From an uncultured Alphaproteobacteria bacterium (GTDB lineage Bacteria; Pseudomonadota; Alphaproteobacteria; Rs-D84), in the NCBI GenBank assembly GCA_944390185.1, contig CALXPA010000047.1, positions 1-6,802 on the forward strand: DNA of 6,802 nucleotides, in the 5' to 3' direction. Positions 1 to 5,180 of this stretch are shown one piece after another (positions within the stretch are counted from its first letter, which is position 1; the number at the start of each line of letters is the position of its first letter). Made by a program: the position numbers and the translations under genes. The notes below the pieces were generated by a model that worked only from the letters and a program-made list of their open reading frames with translations, searched no databases and was not told where the DNA came from.

Positions 1-200
1 TTTTTGATTGAATTGCATATTGTGTGCGCCGGCAACAGGTTATCTGCGGTATCTGGGCCGCCATGGCATTTTGGGATATGGTGATCCAGTGACACCCGGT
101 GTTTCCCCAGAATGGGCTGGCCACATATACTGCAAATTGGTTGTAATTCCAGTTCGATTTTAATTTTGATTATTATTTTATTACCGGTATATCGCGACAT
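1..200 (-). CDS. HNH endonuclease, 5' part only (runs off left edge)
   Basis: Reading the minus strand from ATG at 200 gives 66 open codons to base 3, so the gene continues beyond the window. A zinc-knuckle CSICG lies at residues 23-27, the core LDHHIPKCHGG at 39-49, and NLLPAHTICN at 54-63. This is the order C-x2-C, D-H-H-x2-P-x3-GG, N-L-x-PAH-x2-CN seen in small phage- and genome-encoded HNH nucleases, where the DHH segment binds the metal and contacts the scissile phosphate. The N-terminal 20 residues are Lys/Ile-rich. Product is probably a metal-dependent DNA nuclease or nicking enzyme; the substrate cannot be told. The start has only a weak GGA ribosome site 6-7 nt upstream; a TATAAT lies at 210-215 on this strand but without a matching -35. 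The gene is separated from the barrel gene upstream by a terminator. What lies beyond the left edge (phage, restriction system or solitary gene) is unknown. Confidence 0.8.
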   Translation of the reverse strand, partial: MSRYTGNKIIIKIKIELELQPICSICGQPILGKHRVSLDHHIPKCHGGPDTADNLLPAHTICNSIK

Positions 201-214
201 ATTTTTTCCATTAT

Positions 215-243
215 AAAAACACACACCGCCCAAATGGGCGGTG
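215..243 (-). terminator. Rho-independent terminator of the barrel gene
   Basis: An 8-bp GC-rich stem (224-231 with 236-243, core ACCGCCC/GGGCGGT) closes a 4-nt loop. Read on the minus strand it is followed by GTGTG and five T (215-219). It lies 18 nt past the stop codon of the 261-1130 gene, so it should end that transcript before the HNH gene. The stem core CCGCCC/GGGCGG is the same as in the terminator near 5160. Confidence 0.75.
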
Positions 244-260
244 CGATTGATATTACATAC

Positions 261-1130
261 CTAGAATGAATAGCGTGCGCCAATCTTGATTTCGTGTGCA
301 TACACGAATTCGTCGGCAACAGTGGACGAATTAAACCGATACCCGATATCCAACGCCCATGTATCATTAAAGTTATATGCCGCACCCAGACCAACCTGCC
401 ATTCAAAGCGATACAGTGTATCATCAGCAACAACCATTTCGCCCAATGGGATTTTGCCCAGCTTTTCACGTATTCCCTGCAGCAACAGTAGCGTTCCTTG
501 CATTCCTGGCGGCAGCATTGATGCCATACCTTCAAGCGCAGCAATCGTTTGGTCTAATGCCGTCAGGTCAACGTCAATATCGACCGTGGCCTTTTGTCTG
601 TAAACACCAAACCCAACGCCGGCACCAATATACGGTGTCCAGTTTGAATTGGCCAATTCAAAGTCATACCACACATTGGCCAGATACGAATTATGACGAA
701 CCTTGGTCGATGTTTCAATCTCTGCAGGAATCTGAAATCCAGCTGACGCTTGTCCCCCCATAACCGCAGCGGCCATATCACCGTTAAATACGTCATAATC
801 ATCTTCGGATGCGCTGCGCAGGGCGACTTCTAATTCCGCACGGACATTATCAATTTTGACACCCGCGGTCAGTTCGCCGGCGAACGCCATGTCGAATGCC
901 ATGTCATCGCCACCGTTACGAATGAATACCTGGTTCATGATGCTGCCAATCTGGTCATCTGTGGCGTTCACTATGCCCATCAGTGGTTCTGGGTCAAAAC
1001 CAACGCGCTTGGCCGATGTGCCGGCCTTGTCCGCGACGATGCCCAATCCGATGTACGGTGTGATTTCTGCCGCAAAGGCCGATGGGGCAAACATTAATGT
1101 TGCCATAAATAATGCAATTTTTGTTTTCAT
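261..1130 (-). CDS. Outer-membrane beta-barrel protein (opacity/surface-antigen type)
   Basis: 289 residues with a signal peptide (residues 1-20, hydrophobic, ending SAFA before AEIT). The rest alternates short amphipathic strands, e.g. ITPYIGLG (23-30), LTAGVKI (87-93), SYLANVWYDF (148-157), TPYIGAGVGFGVY (165-177), WQVGLGAAYNF (244-254), WALDIGYRF (258-266), and ends IKIGARYSF with the C-terminal Phe expected for BAM-assembled barrels. The NVWYDF / TPYIGAGVG / LDIGYRF pattern resembles the eight-stranded opacity-porin/surface-antigen group. Two long inserts (about 36-80 and 185-230) look helical rather than strand-like, making it longer than a minimal eight-strand barrel. The start is supported by an AGGAG ribosome site just upstream (1136-1140 on the plus strand). 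Monocistronic: its own promoter candidate upstream and a terminator downstream. Role (adhesin, porin or structural) is not determinable. Confidence 0.82.
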   Translation of the reverse strand: MKTKIALFMATLMFAPSAFAAEITPYIGLGIVADKAGTSAKRVGFDPEPLMGIVNATDDQIGSIMNQVFIRNGGDDMAFDMAFAGELTAGVKIDNVRAELEVALRSASEDDYDVFNGDMAAAVMGGQASAGFQIPAEIETSTKVRHNSYLANVWYDFELANSNWTPYIGAGVGFGVYRQKATVDIDVDLTALDQTIAALEGMASMLPPGMQGTLLLLQGIREKLGKIPLGEMVVADDTLYRFEWQVGLGAAYNFNDTWALDIGYRFNSSTVADEFVYAHEIKIGARYSF

Positions 1131-1158
1131 TGTTTCTCCTCTAGTAAATTGTACCCAT

Positions 1159-1176
1159 ATAGGTTTAAATACCTAT
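1159..1176. promoter_or_regulatory. Inverted repeat at the predicted start of transcription of the barrel gene
   Basis: ATAGGT (1159-1164) and ACCTAT (1171-1176) form perfect 6-bp arms around a 6-nt AT spacer. The repeat begins 3 nt past the -10 of the candidate promoter and covers the expected transcription start, where repressor operators often lie. It is short and AT-rich, so chance is possible. Confidence 0.3.
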
Positions 1177-1178
1177 GC

Positions 1179-1207
1179 ACAGTATTAAATATAAAAACTT
1201 AAGTCAA
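1179..1207 (-). promoter_or_regulatory. Candidate sigma70 promoter of the barrel gene
   Basis: On the minus strand TTGACT (1207-1202) is followed after exactly 17 nt by TACTGT (1184-1179). The -35 matches consensus at 5 of 6 positions; the -10 is weak (3 of 6). The predicted start near 1172 leaves a leader of about 40 nt before the ATG at 1130. Confidence 0.4.
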
Positions 1208-1237
1208 CAGAAAAACAGCCGTGTGCCCCAGATGGCA

Positions 1238-1591
1238 TCAAAATTTATCAGGATACATTCGTCGCAAATATCGTATCAGCATTTCATACCCCTCGCACGA
1301 TGATGGCATAATCATCCCAGATTTTTCCATGTCTGTGATTTGTTGTGGTGTTGCCCATTGGACGCATTGTACTTCGTCACGCTGTATCACGATGTCGTCC
1401 AGATTTACGTCTTGTTCAATCAGCCACACGTCAAAAAATTTGCGATTGCGCTTAAACGTGCCGACCAGTGTGGCATTGTCAACAGATGGTGTTATGCCGA
1501 TTTCTTCACAGCATTCGCGTGCGCACGCCGCCCATGATGTTTCGCCGGCGCGCGCCCCGCCGCCTGTCTTGCCCCACAGCCCTAATCGCAC
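1238..1591 (-). CDS. Nudix hydrolase, apparently N-terminally shortened
   Basis: A complete Nudix box is present: G-x5-E (11-17), then REccEEiGI (25-33), numbering from a GTG at 1591. Nudix enzymes cleave nucleoside diphosphates linked to another group, using Mg2+ held by the RE..EE glutamates. The residues around it (GLWGKTGGGARAGE, LVGTFKRNRKFFDVWLIEQD, DEVQCVQWATPQQI) resemble the Nudix subgroup related to isopentenyl-diphosphate isomerase and YfcD. That subgroup normally has about 50-60 residues before GLW..TGGG, supplying the first sheet. Here GTG 1591 gives 117 residues with only four before GLW, and it lies 8 nt past the sodB stop. An ATG at 1708 exists in frame, but its extra residues overlap the conserved sodB C-terminus in another frame and look unlike a Nudix N-terminus. 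No clear ribosome site precedes the GTG, so translation may be coupled to sodB. It may be a decaying 5'-deleted gene or a shortened functional one. Catalytic residues are intact. Confidence 0.75.
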   Translation of the reverse strand: MRLGLWGKTGGGARAGETSWAACARECCEEIGITPSVDNATLVGTFKRNRKFFDVWLIEQDVNLDDIVIQRDEVQCVQWATPQQITDMEKSGMIMPSSCEGYEMLIRYLRRMYPDKF

Positions 1592-1599
1592 CCCTGGTA

Positions 1600-2184
1600 C
1601 TAGTCCAGGTTTCCCATGACAAAACCCCAGTTGACCATATGGTCTAAAAAGGCATCTATAAAGTCCGCCCGCCTGTTTTGATAGTCCAGATAATATGCAT
1701 GTTCCCACACATCCAGCGTCATTACTGGTCGCATCCCATGGGCGATTGGTGTATCAGCGTTCGGTGTTGTCTGTATTTTTAATGTTCCGTTATCAATTAC
1801 GACCCATGCCCATCCACTGCCGAATACGGCGGCGGCCGCAGATTTAAATTCTGATTTGAATGCGTCTGTGCCACCGAATGCGTCTGCAATTTTGTCGGGC
1901 ACACTGCCGCCACCGTTTGGCATCACACAGTGAAAGAAAAAATCGTGATTGAACACCTGGGCGGCGTTGTTAAATATTTTCTGGGCGGCGTCATCGTGTG
2001 CCGACTGTGTTATAATCTGGTCCAGTGGCATATCGGCATATTTCGTATTTTGGACCAGTTGATTTAAATTCTGGATATAAGTTCCCATGTGACGCCCATG
2101 ATGACAGGCCAGTGTCTGTTCTGACATATACGGCGCCAGTGCTGATTTTTCAAACGGTAATGGAAATTGTGACAGATCAAACAT
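1600..2184 (-). CDS. sodB: Superoxide dismutase, Fe type
   Basis: Full-length 194-residue Fe/Mn-family dismutase converting superoxide to oxygen and hydrogen peroxide in the cytoplasm (no signal peptide). Metal ligands by alignment with E. coli SodB are His28 (in ACHHGRH), His80 (in NNAAQVFNHDFFF), Asp158 and His162 (in DVWEHAYYLDYQNRR). The second-shell His32 and Tyr36 are present. Gln76 in AAQVFNH and Ala/Asp rather than Gln in the PNADTPI segment favour iron over manganese. The C-terminus NWGFVMGNLD aligns with the normal family end, so the gene is complete. Start: ATG at 2184 with a GGGGG ribosome site (2192-2196). It is divergent from the thioredoxin-like gene and is followed 8 nt later by the Nudix frame. 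A 13-bp dyad sits over the candidate -10. Confidence 0.96.
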   Translation of the reverse strand: MFDLSQFPLPFEKSALAPYMSEQTLACHHGRHMGTYIQNLNQLVQNTKYADMPLDQIITQSAHDDAAQKIFNNAAQVFNHDFFFHCVMPNGGGSVPDKIADAFGGTDAFKSEFKSAAAAVFGSGWAWVVIDNGTLKIQTTPNADTPIAHGMRPVMTLDVWEHAYYLDYQNRRADFIDAFLDHMVNWGFVMGNLD

Positions 2185-2203
2185 ATATCATCCCCCTTGG
2201 TAC

Positions 2204-2216
2204 GACATAATATGTC
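2204..2216. promoter_or_regulatory. 13-bp dyad over the candidate sodB -10 box
   Basis: GACATAATATGTC is a perfect inverted repeat (6-bp arms, one central base). Read on the minus strand its middle is TATTAT (2212-2207), a 5-of-6 match to the -10 consensus, placing a transcription start near 2200, about 16 nt before the sodB ATG. No convincing -35 is found at 17 nt (TTGTTT at 19 nt is the best). A repressor or metal-responsive regulator binding here would block the promoter; the regulator is unknown. Confidence 0.35.
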
Positions 2217-2262
2217 ATGTGGGGGCGCAAAAAACAACAGAAAAAAAATCCGCAAAAATGGC

Positions 2263-2291
2263 TTGCACAGACCGTGCCAGATTTCTATAAT
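2263..2291 (+). promoter_or_regulatory. Sigma70-type promoter of the thioredoxin-like/cvpA pair
   Basis: TTGCAC (2263-2268), a 17-nt spacer and a perfect TATAAT (2286-2291). The predicted start is near 2298, about 25 nt before the ATG at 2323. It points away from sodB, so the 138-nt gap between the two genes holds back-to-back control regions including A-rich tracts at 2229-2258. Confidence 0.75.
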
Positions 2292-2322
2292 CTCGTCATA
2301 ACGATGAAGTAAAGGAGAACAT

Positions 2323-2910
2323 ATGAAAAAATTATCATTTTTGGTTGCGTTGGCGGGGTTGGTGTTTTGTGGTGCGGCATCGGCGGCCGATGTTACGCTG
2401 TATTATTCGCCATCGTGTCCGCACTGTCACCATGCGCGTGACTTTTTTGTGAACAAGGTTGTATATGAATATCCTGATGTTCGCGTGGTCCAGGTTAATG
2501 TTATGGATCATGCAAACCGTCCAATGTTCGAACGCGTCTTGGAAAAGTGTAATTATACCAGTGGCGGTGTGCCGGTAATTGTGGTTGGTGACAAATGTTT
2601 CCAGGGATATGCGGACTTTATGCAACAAGAACTGCGTGACGCGGTCGAAGTTGACATGTCTGACAGTGCGAAAAAACAGGCGGCTGAAAATAAAAAGGCC
2701 ATGGATACAGATGCGGATTCATTCCGGGCAAAACATCCAGAACGCCAAGACGCTGTGTCAGAATACAATCCTGAAACGGCAAACGCGGCCGCGGAAACAG
2801 AAAAAAAAAATGATGCTGGCGCATCAACCGTCTATTTTTATGTATTGCTAGCGGTGTTGGTTGTGGCGTTGGGCGTTGTGCTGTTGCGCAAAGGTAATCG
2901 TAAAAAATAA
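2323..2910 (+). CDS. Secreted thioredoxin/glutaredoxin-like protein with C-terminal membrane anchor
   Basis: 195 residues. A signal peptide (about 1-21, MKKLSFLVALAGLVFCGAAS then A) is followed by a short redox domain: strand DVTLYYSPS, active-site CPHC at 32-35, and SGGVPVIVVGD with the cis-proline at 84, the hallmarks of the thioredoxin fold. At about 75 residues the domain is of glutaredoxin size. Extra cysteines occur at 76 and 92. Residues 110-165 are a charged, Ala/Lys/Glu-rich linker, then a single TM helix (about 170-188) and the basic tail RKGNRKK, so the domain should face the periplasm and the tail the cytoplasm. Likely role: thiol-disulfide exchange or disulfide handling in the envelope; CPHC resembles DsbA-type oxidant sites, but direction (oxidase, isomerase, reductase) is not determined. 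An AGGAG ribosome site precedes the ATG. First gene of a pair with cvpA, 15 nt apart. Confidence 0.85.
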   Translation: MKKLSFLVALAGLVFCGAASAADVTLYYSPSCPHCHHARDFFVNKVVYEYPDVRVVQVNVMDHANRPMFERVLEKCNYTSGGVPVIVVGDKCFQGYADFMQQELRDAVEVDMSDSAKKQAAENKKAMDTDADSFRAKHPERQDAVSEYNPETANAAAETEKKNDAGASTVYFYVLLAVLVVALGVVLLRKGNRKK

Positions 2911-2925
2911 CCCCCAGGATACGCC

Positions 2926-3717
2926 ATGTTTGATTTAACAACATTGGATTATATATATGTGGGCGTCATATTGGCGTCCACTGTGTGGGCCAGTATACGT
3001 GGCGGTGTGTACGAAACGGTTGCGACGCTGTCGTGGGTGATTGCGGCGTTTGCGGCGCGTTTTGCATCGCCACTGTTGGATAAATTACTGCAGGGTTGGT
3101 TTGATTTATCTGAATCTACGGTTGGGACACTGGTTGCGTCTTACTTCATTGTATTCTTTGTGATATTGTTGTTGGTCGGTTTTATTAACCAGCGTTTGCG
3201 TGAAAAAATCCAAGACAGTATGATGAAGGTTACAGATCGCACCCTGGGGGTGATATTCGGCATCATCCGTGGGATTGTGATTATGGGCGTGGTGTACTGG
3301 TGCGCGTTGTGGTATTATTCTGATGTGCCGGCGTTGCCGCGTTGGGTTGCGGATGCGCGCACGCGTCCGATTATGCAACTGACGGCGGTAAAGTTGGACG
3401 AATGGTTCTTTCCCGGTCCCGGCAGCAAGTTGCTGGCGCGTGATATGACGGGGACACGTGAAACCATCGAAATATACAAGAATCTGATTAATCCGGCGGT
3501 GTCAGACGATACGACAGATGCGGATACAGATACAGGTACAGAAACAGGATATAAATCGTCCGAACGTACGGCCCTGGAAAACCAGTTATTGCAAATTGAA
3601 ACTGCGGCCCGGGCCGAAGAGCAACGGGCGGCCACCGCCCCAGATACCCCAGATGATGCCGCGGGTTCTGTGGATTCTGTGGATGAAATGATTCAGAATC
3701 TGGAATTGGCGGAATAG
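2926..3717 (+). CDS. cvpA: CvpA family membrane protein
   Basis: 263 residues. Four predicted inner-membrane helices (about 8-24, 32-49, 64-87, 106-131) match the CvpA/colicin V production family, as do GGVYETVATLSWVIAAFAARF (split around residues 26-46), the DRTLGVIFGIIRG segment (104-116) and PRWVADARTRPIM (138-150). In enterobacteria CvpA is needed for colicin V export and for envelope tolerance of bile salts; its molecular action is not settled. After the helices a hydrophilic tail (about 165-263) carries a Thr/Asp/Gly/Glu stretch encoded by a degenerate hexamer repeat, then a Glu/Ala-rich, probably helical segment. The tail is longer than the membrane part requires. Start chosen because CAGGA lies 8 nt before the ATG. 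Cotranscribed with the thioredoxin-like gene and ended by a terminator 29 nt past the stop. Confidence 0.88.
   Translation: MFDLTTLDYIYVGVILASTVWASIRGGVYETVATLSWVIAAFAARFASPLLDKLLQGWFDLSESTVGTLVASYFIVFFVILLLVGFINQRLREKIQDSMMKVTDRTLGVIFGIIRGIVIMGVVYWCALWYYSDVPALPRWVADARTRPIMQLTAVKLDEWFFPGPGSKLLARDMTGTRETIEIYKNLINPAVSDDTTDADTDTGTETGYKSSERTALENQLLQIETAARAEEQRAATAPDTPDDAAGSVDSVDEMIQNLELAE
3526..3549 (+). repeat. Degenerate 6-bp tandem repeat inside cvpA
   Basis: Four consecutive hexamers starting ACAG (ACAGAT, ACAGGT, ACAGAA, ACAGGA) encode alternating Thr with Asp/Gly/Glu in the soluble tail of CvpA. Being in units of six bases, gain or loss of a copy would keep the frame. Confidence 0.5.
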
Positions 3718-3745
3718 GGCGATTACACATTTTTTGTTTTGTTTT

Positions 3746-3770
3746 CCCGTCGCGTTTGCGACGGGTTTTT
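3746..3770 (+). terminator. Strong Rho-independent terminator after cvpA
   Basis: Perfect 8-bp stem CCCGTCGC (3746-3753) with GCGACGGG (3758-3765), loop GTTT, then five T (3766-3770). It also ends in the start of the repeated 14-bp element discussed at 3768. Confidence 0.9.
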
Positions 3771-3781
3771 GTTCCTGGTGA
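3768..3781 (+). promoter_or_regulatory. 14-bp upstream element, copy 1
   Basis: TTTGTTCCTGGTGA begins 69 nt before the ATG of the barrel gene at 3837; the same 14 bases begin 71 nt before the ATG of the next gene (4576). Its first three T overlap the terminator T-tract. It may be a shared promoter part or activator/repressor site. TTGTTC followed after 17 nt by TTTTAT (3792-3797) is a possible weak promoter at this copy only. Confidence 0.4.
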
Positions 3782-3836
3782 CACCGGGGTATTTTATTGA
3801 CACAATACTGCAATAAATACAGGGGGGAAAAACGAA

Positions 3837-4571
3837 ATGAAAAACAGCGTACTGACATTTTTATCTGTTATATTGATGGCGTCGTCGGCGTATGCGGCAA
3901 ACGATGCGCGTGGGATAAACCCTGCGGATAATTTAACTAAATTGGAATTATTGCCCCAGTTACGTGCCGTGGGTGATTCATCCATATCATCATTAACATT
4001 TAAATACGACCGTGCAATTCGTCGTGTGTTTGGTATAAATGCCGAATTGCCACTGGTTCGGTACAGCGGCCATAACCGTGCAGATAATGGTATTGGTGAT
4101 CTGACATTGCGTGCCCGGGCCCAGCATACATGGGGACGACATACGCTGATTGGGGCCACAGAGTTTATTTTACCCACCGCGACCGAAGATGTGCTGGGGA
4201 TTCAACAGTATACATTTGACCCAATACTGGGGTACGTGTATTCGTTTGGACATAATATATTCGGTGCGCTGGTGGCGAAACAGTTTATATCGCTGCATAA
4301 TACCGATCCAGACTTTGCCCCAGATGTAAACCAAGGGCAATACAGGGTGCTGTTGGGCTATGCATCCAATGCAGGATGGTGGGTTCTGGCCGACCCCCAG
4401 GTTTGGGTAAATTATGAAACTGGGCGCCAAGAATTTTTGGCTGAATTGGAACTGGGGACGATGTTGAACAAAACAACAGGTGTTTGGATACGGGCAGGGC
4501 ACCGCCTGGGCGGAAATTGGACGCGTGCAGACTGGACCGTTCTGATGGGGATACGTTTCATGACGTTTTAA
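3837..4571 (+). CDS. Putative outer-membrane beta-barrel (Phenol_MetA_deg/transporter-like)
   Basis: 244 residues. A signal peptide (1-20, ending SSAYA before AND) precedes a strand-rich protein ending GIRFMTF with C-terminal Phe. NGIGDLTLRARAQ (84-96) followed by HTLIGATEFILPTATED (102-118) and YTFDPILGYVYSF (125-137) resembles the Phenol_MetA_deg/transporter barrel family, in which GIGDL and a following LPTG-like strand end are conserved. Later strands are YRVLLGYA, WWVLADPQVWVNY, FLAELELGTML and GVWIRAGHRLG. Such barrels are of uncertain function; some sit near aromatic-degradation genes, but none are seen here, so a substrate is not proposed. The start is set by the purine-rich GGGGGGAAAAA ribosome region. 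The gene lies 119 nt past cvpA behind a terminator, so it has its own promoter; the repeated 14-bp element is a candidate part of it. Confidence 0.72.
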   Translation: MKNSVLTFLSVILMASSAYAANDARGINPADNLTKLELLPQLRAVGDSSISSLTFKYDRAIRRVFGINAELPLVRYSGHNRADNGIGDLTLRARAQHTWGRHTLIGATEFILPTATEDVLGIQQYTFDPILGYVYSFGHNIFGALVAKQFISLHNTDPDFAPDVNQGQYRVLLGYASNAGWWVLADPQVWVNYETGRQEFLAELELGTMLNKTTGVWIRAGHRLGGNWTRADWTVLMGIRFMTF

Positions 4572-4575
4572 CGAA

Positions 4576-4589
4576 TTTGTTCCTGGTGA
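4576..4589 (+). promoter_or_regulatory. 14-bp upstream element, copy 2
   Basis: TTTGTTCCTGGTGA repeated exactly from 3768, beginning 71 nt before the ATG at 4647. Sequence on either side differs between the two copies apart from a later ATAAATAC (3813-3820 and 4615-4622) at different spacing. It begins 5 nt past the stop codon of the preceding barrel gene, so it is outside coding sequence. Confidence 0.4.
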
Positions 4590-4646
4590 TTTTATTTAAA
4601 AAATTCGCAAAAATATAAATACGGTTTAACCAAGGGAGAGAGAAAC

Positions 4647-5150
4647 ATGTTTCTAAAATCAAAAATCGGTTTAACGATTTTATCGCTGTATGAAATCGCT
4701 GCAGTGCTGTTGTTGCATTGCCCACGCACATGTGATGCAATGTTTGGCGCGGCATTTTGTGACGACCATATATTCAAGTACTTTGTGGCCTGTATTGCGG
4801 TGCCGCTGTTGGTGTTTTTAATTGCGATGTGGATTATGGATATAATTCATCGCATTCGGCGTCGGCATTCATTGTTGTACAAGGCCCGACATGCTGTCAA
4901 AAACATGGCGTCAAACATACGCGATCGCGTTTCAGAATCTGTATCCAGTGGCGATGTAGAAAAGATGATATCTGCGGCGTTGCTGATTGGGCTAAAGAAA
5001 TATTCTGACCGCAATCCGCGTGCACGCCAGATATTGAATGAAATTGCCGGCCGTATGGACATTGATGAATACGCCGATGTTGAATATGACGAATACGATG
5101 GTTCACACACCGCGCCGCAAAAATCAAAGACTAAAAAGCGCAAGAAATAA
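4647..5150 (+). CDS. Hypothetical two-TM inner-membrane protein with Cys-containing periplasmic loop
   Basis: 167 residues, family not recognised. Helix 1 spans about 8-23 and helix 2 about 44-67; the basic RIRRRH just after helix 2 puts both ends in the cytoplasm by the positive-inside rule. The short loop between them (24-43) would face the periplasm and holds three cysteines (25, 29, 38), with a fourth at 49. The cytoplasmic part has a probably helical segment (75-138), an acidic Asp/Tyr/Glu run (138-152), and a very basic end, KSKTKKRKK. The ATG is preceded by AGGGAGAG. It is 75 nt past the barrel gene on the same strand, either cotranscribed or from its own promoter with the 14-bp element, and is closed by a strong terminator. 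The loop cysteines may form disulfides in the periplasm. Coding bias and ribosome site support a real gene. Confidence 0.75.
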   Translation: MFLKSKIGLTILSLYEIAAVLLLHCPRTCDAMFGAAFCDDHIFKYFVACIAVPLLVFLIAMWIMDIIHRIRRRHSLLYKARHAVKNMASNIRDRVSESVSSGDVEKMISAALLIGLKKYSDRNPRARQILNEIAGRMDIDEYADVEYDEYDGSHTAPQKSKTKKRKK

Positions 5151-5155
5151 AACAT

Positions 5156-5180
5156 AAACCGCCCATTCGGGCGGTTTTTT
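5156..5180 (+). terminator. Strong Rho-independent terminator between convergent genes
   Basis: AAACCGCCC (5156-5164) pairs with GGGCGGTTT (5169-5177) around loop ATTC, and a T-run continues to 5180. It ends the 4647-5150 transcript. On the minus strand the hairpin is followed only by ATG then TTTT, so it may also serve the convergent gene ending at 5180, less efficiently. Confidence 0.9.

Noticed and set aside
210..215. TATAAT on the minus strand 9 nt before the HNH start
   Set aside because: No -35 at 16-18 nt, and it is part of the T-rich tail of the terminator.
173..544. 123-codon minus-strand open frame overlapping the end of the barrel gene
   Set aside because: Lies in another frame of the 261-1130 gene and of the terminator and HNH start; the product is His/Trp/Cys-rich with no family pattern.
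1592..1708. Upstream extension of the Nudix frame to ATG 1708
   Set aside because: Overlaps the conserved sodB C-terminus by 109 nt, and the extra residues do not resemble a Nudix N-terminus.
3797..3802. Perfect TTGACA upstream of the second barrel gene
   Set aside because: The position 17 nt downstream is CAGGGG, the ribosome-site region, so no -10 box fits.
4572..4607. CGAATTT / AAATTCG inverted repeat around copy 2 of the 14-bp element
   Set aside because: AT-rich arms with a 22-nt loop and no counterpart at copy 1.
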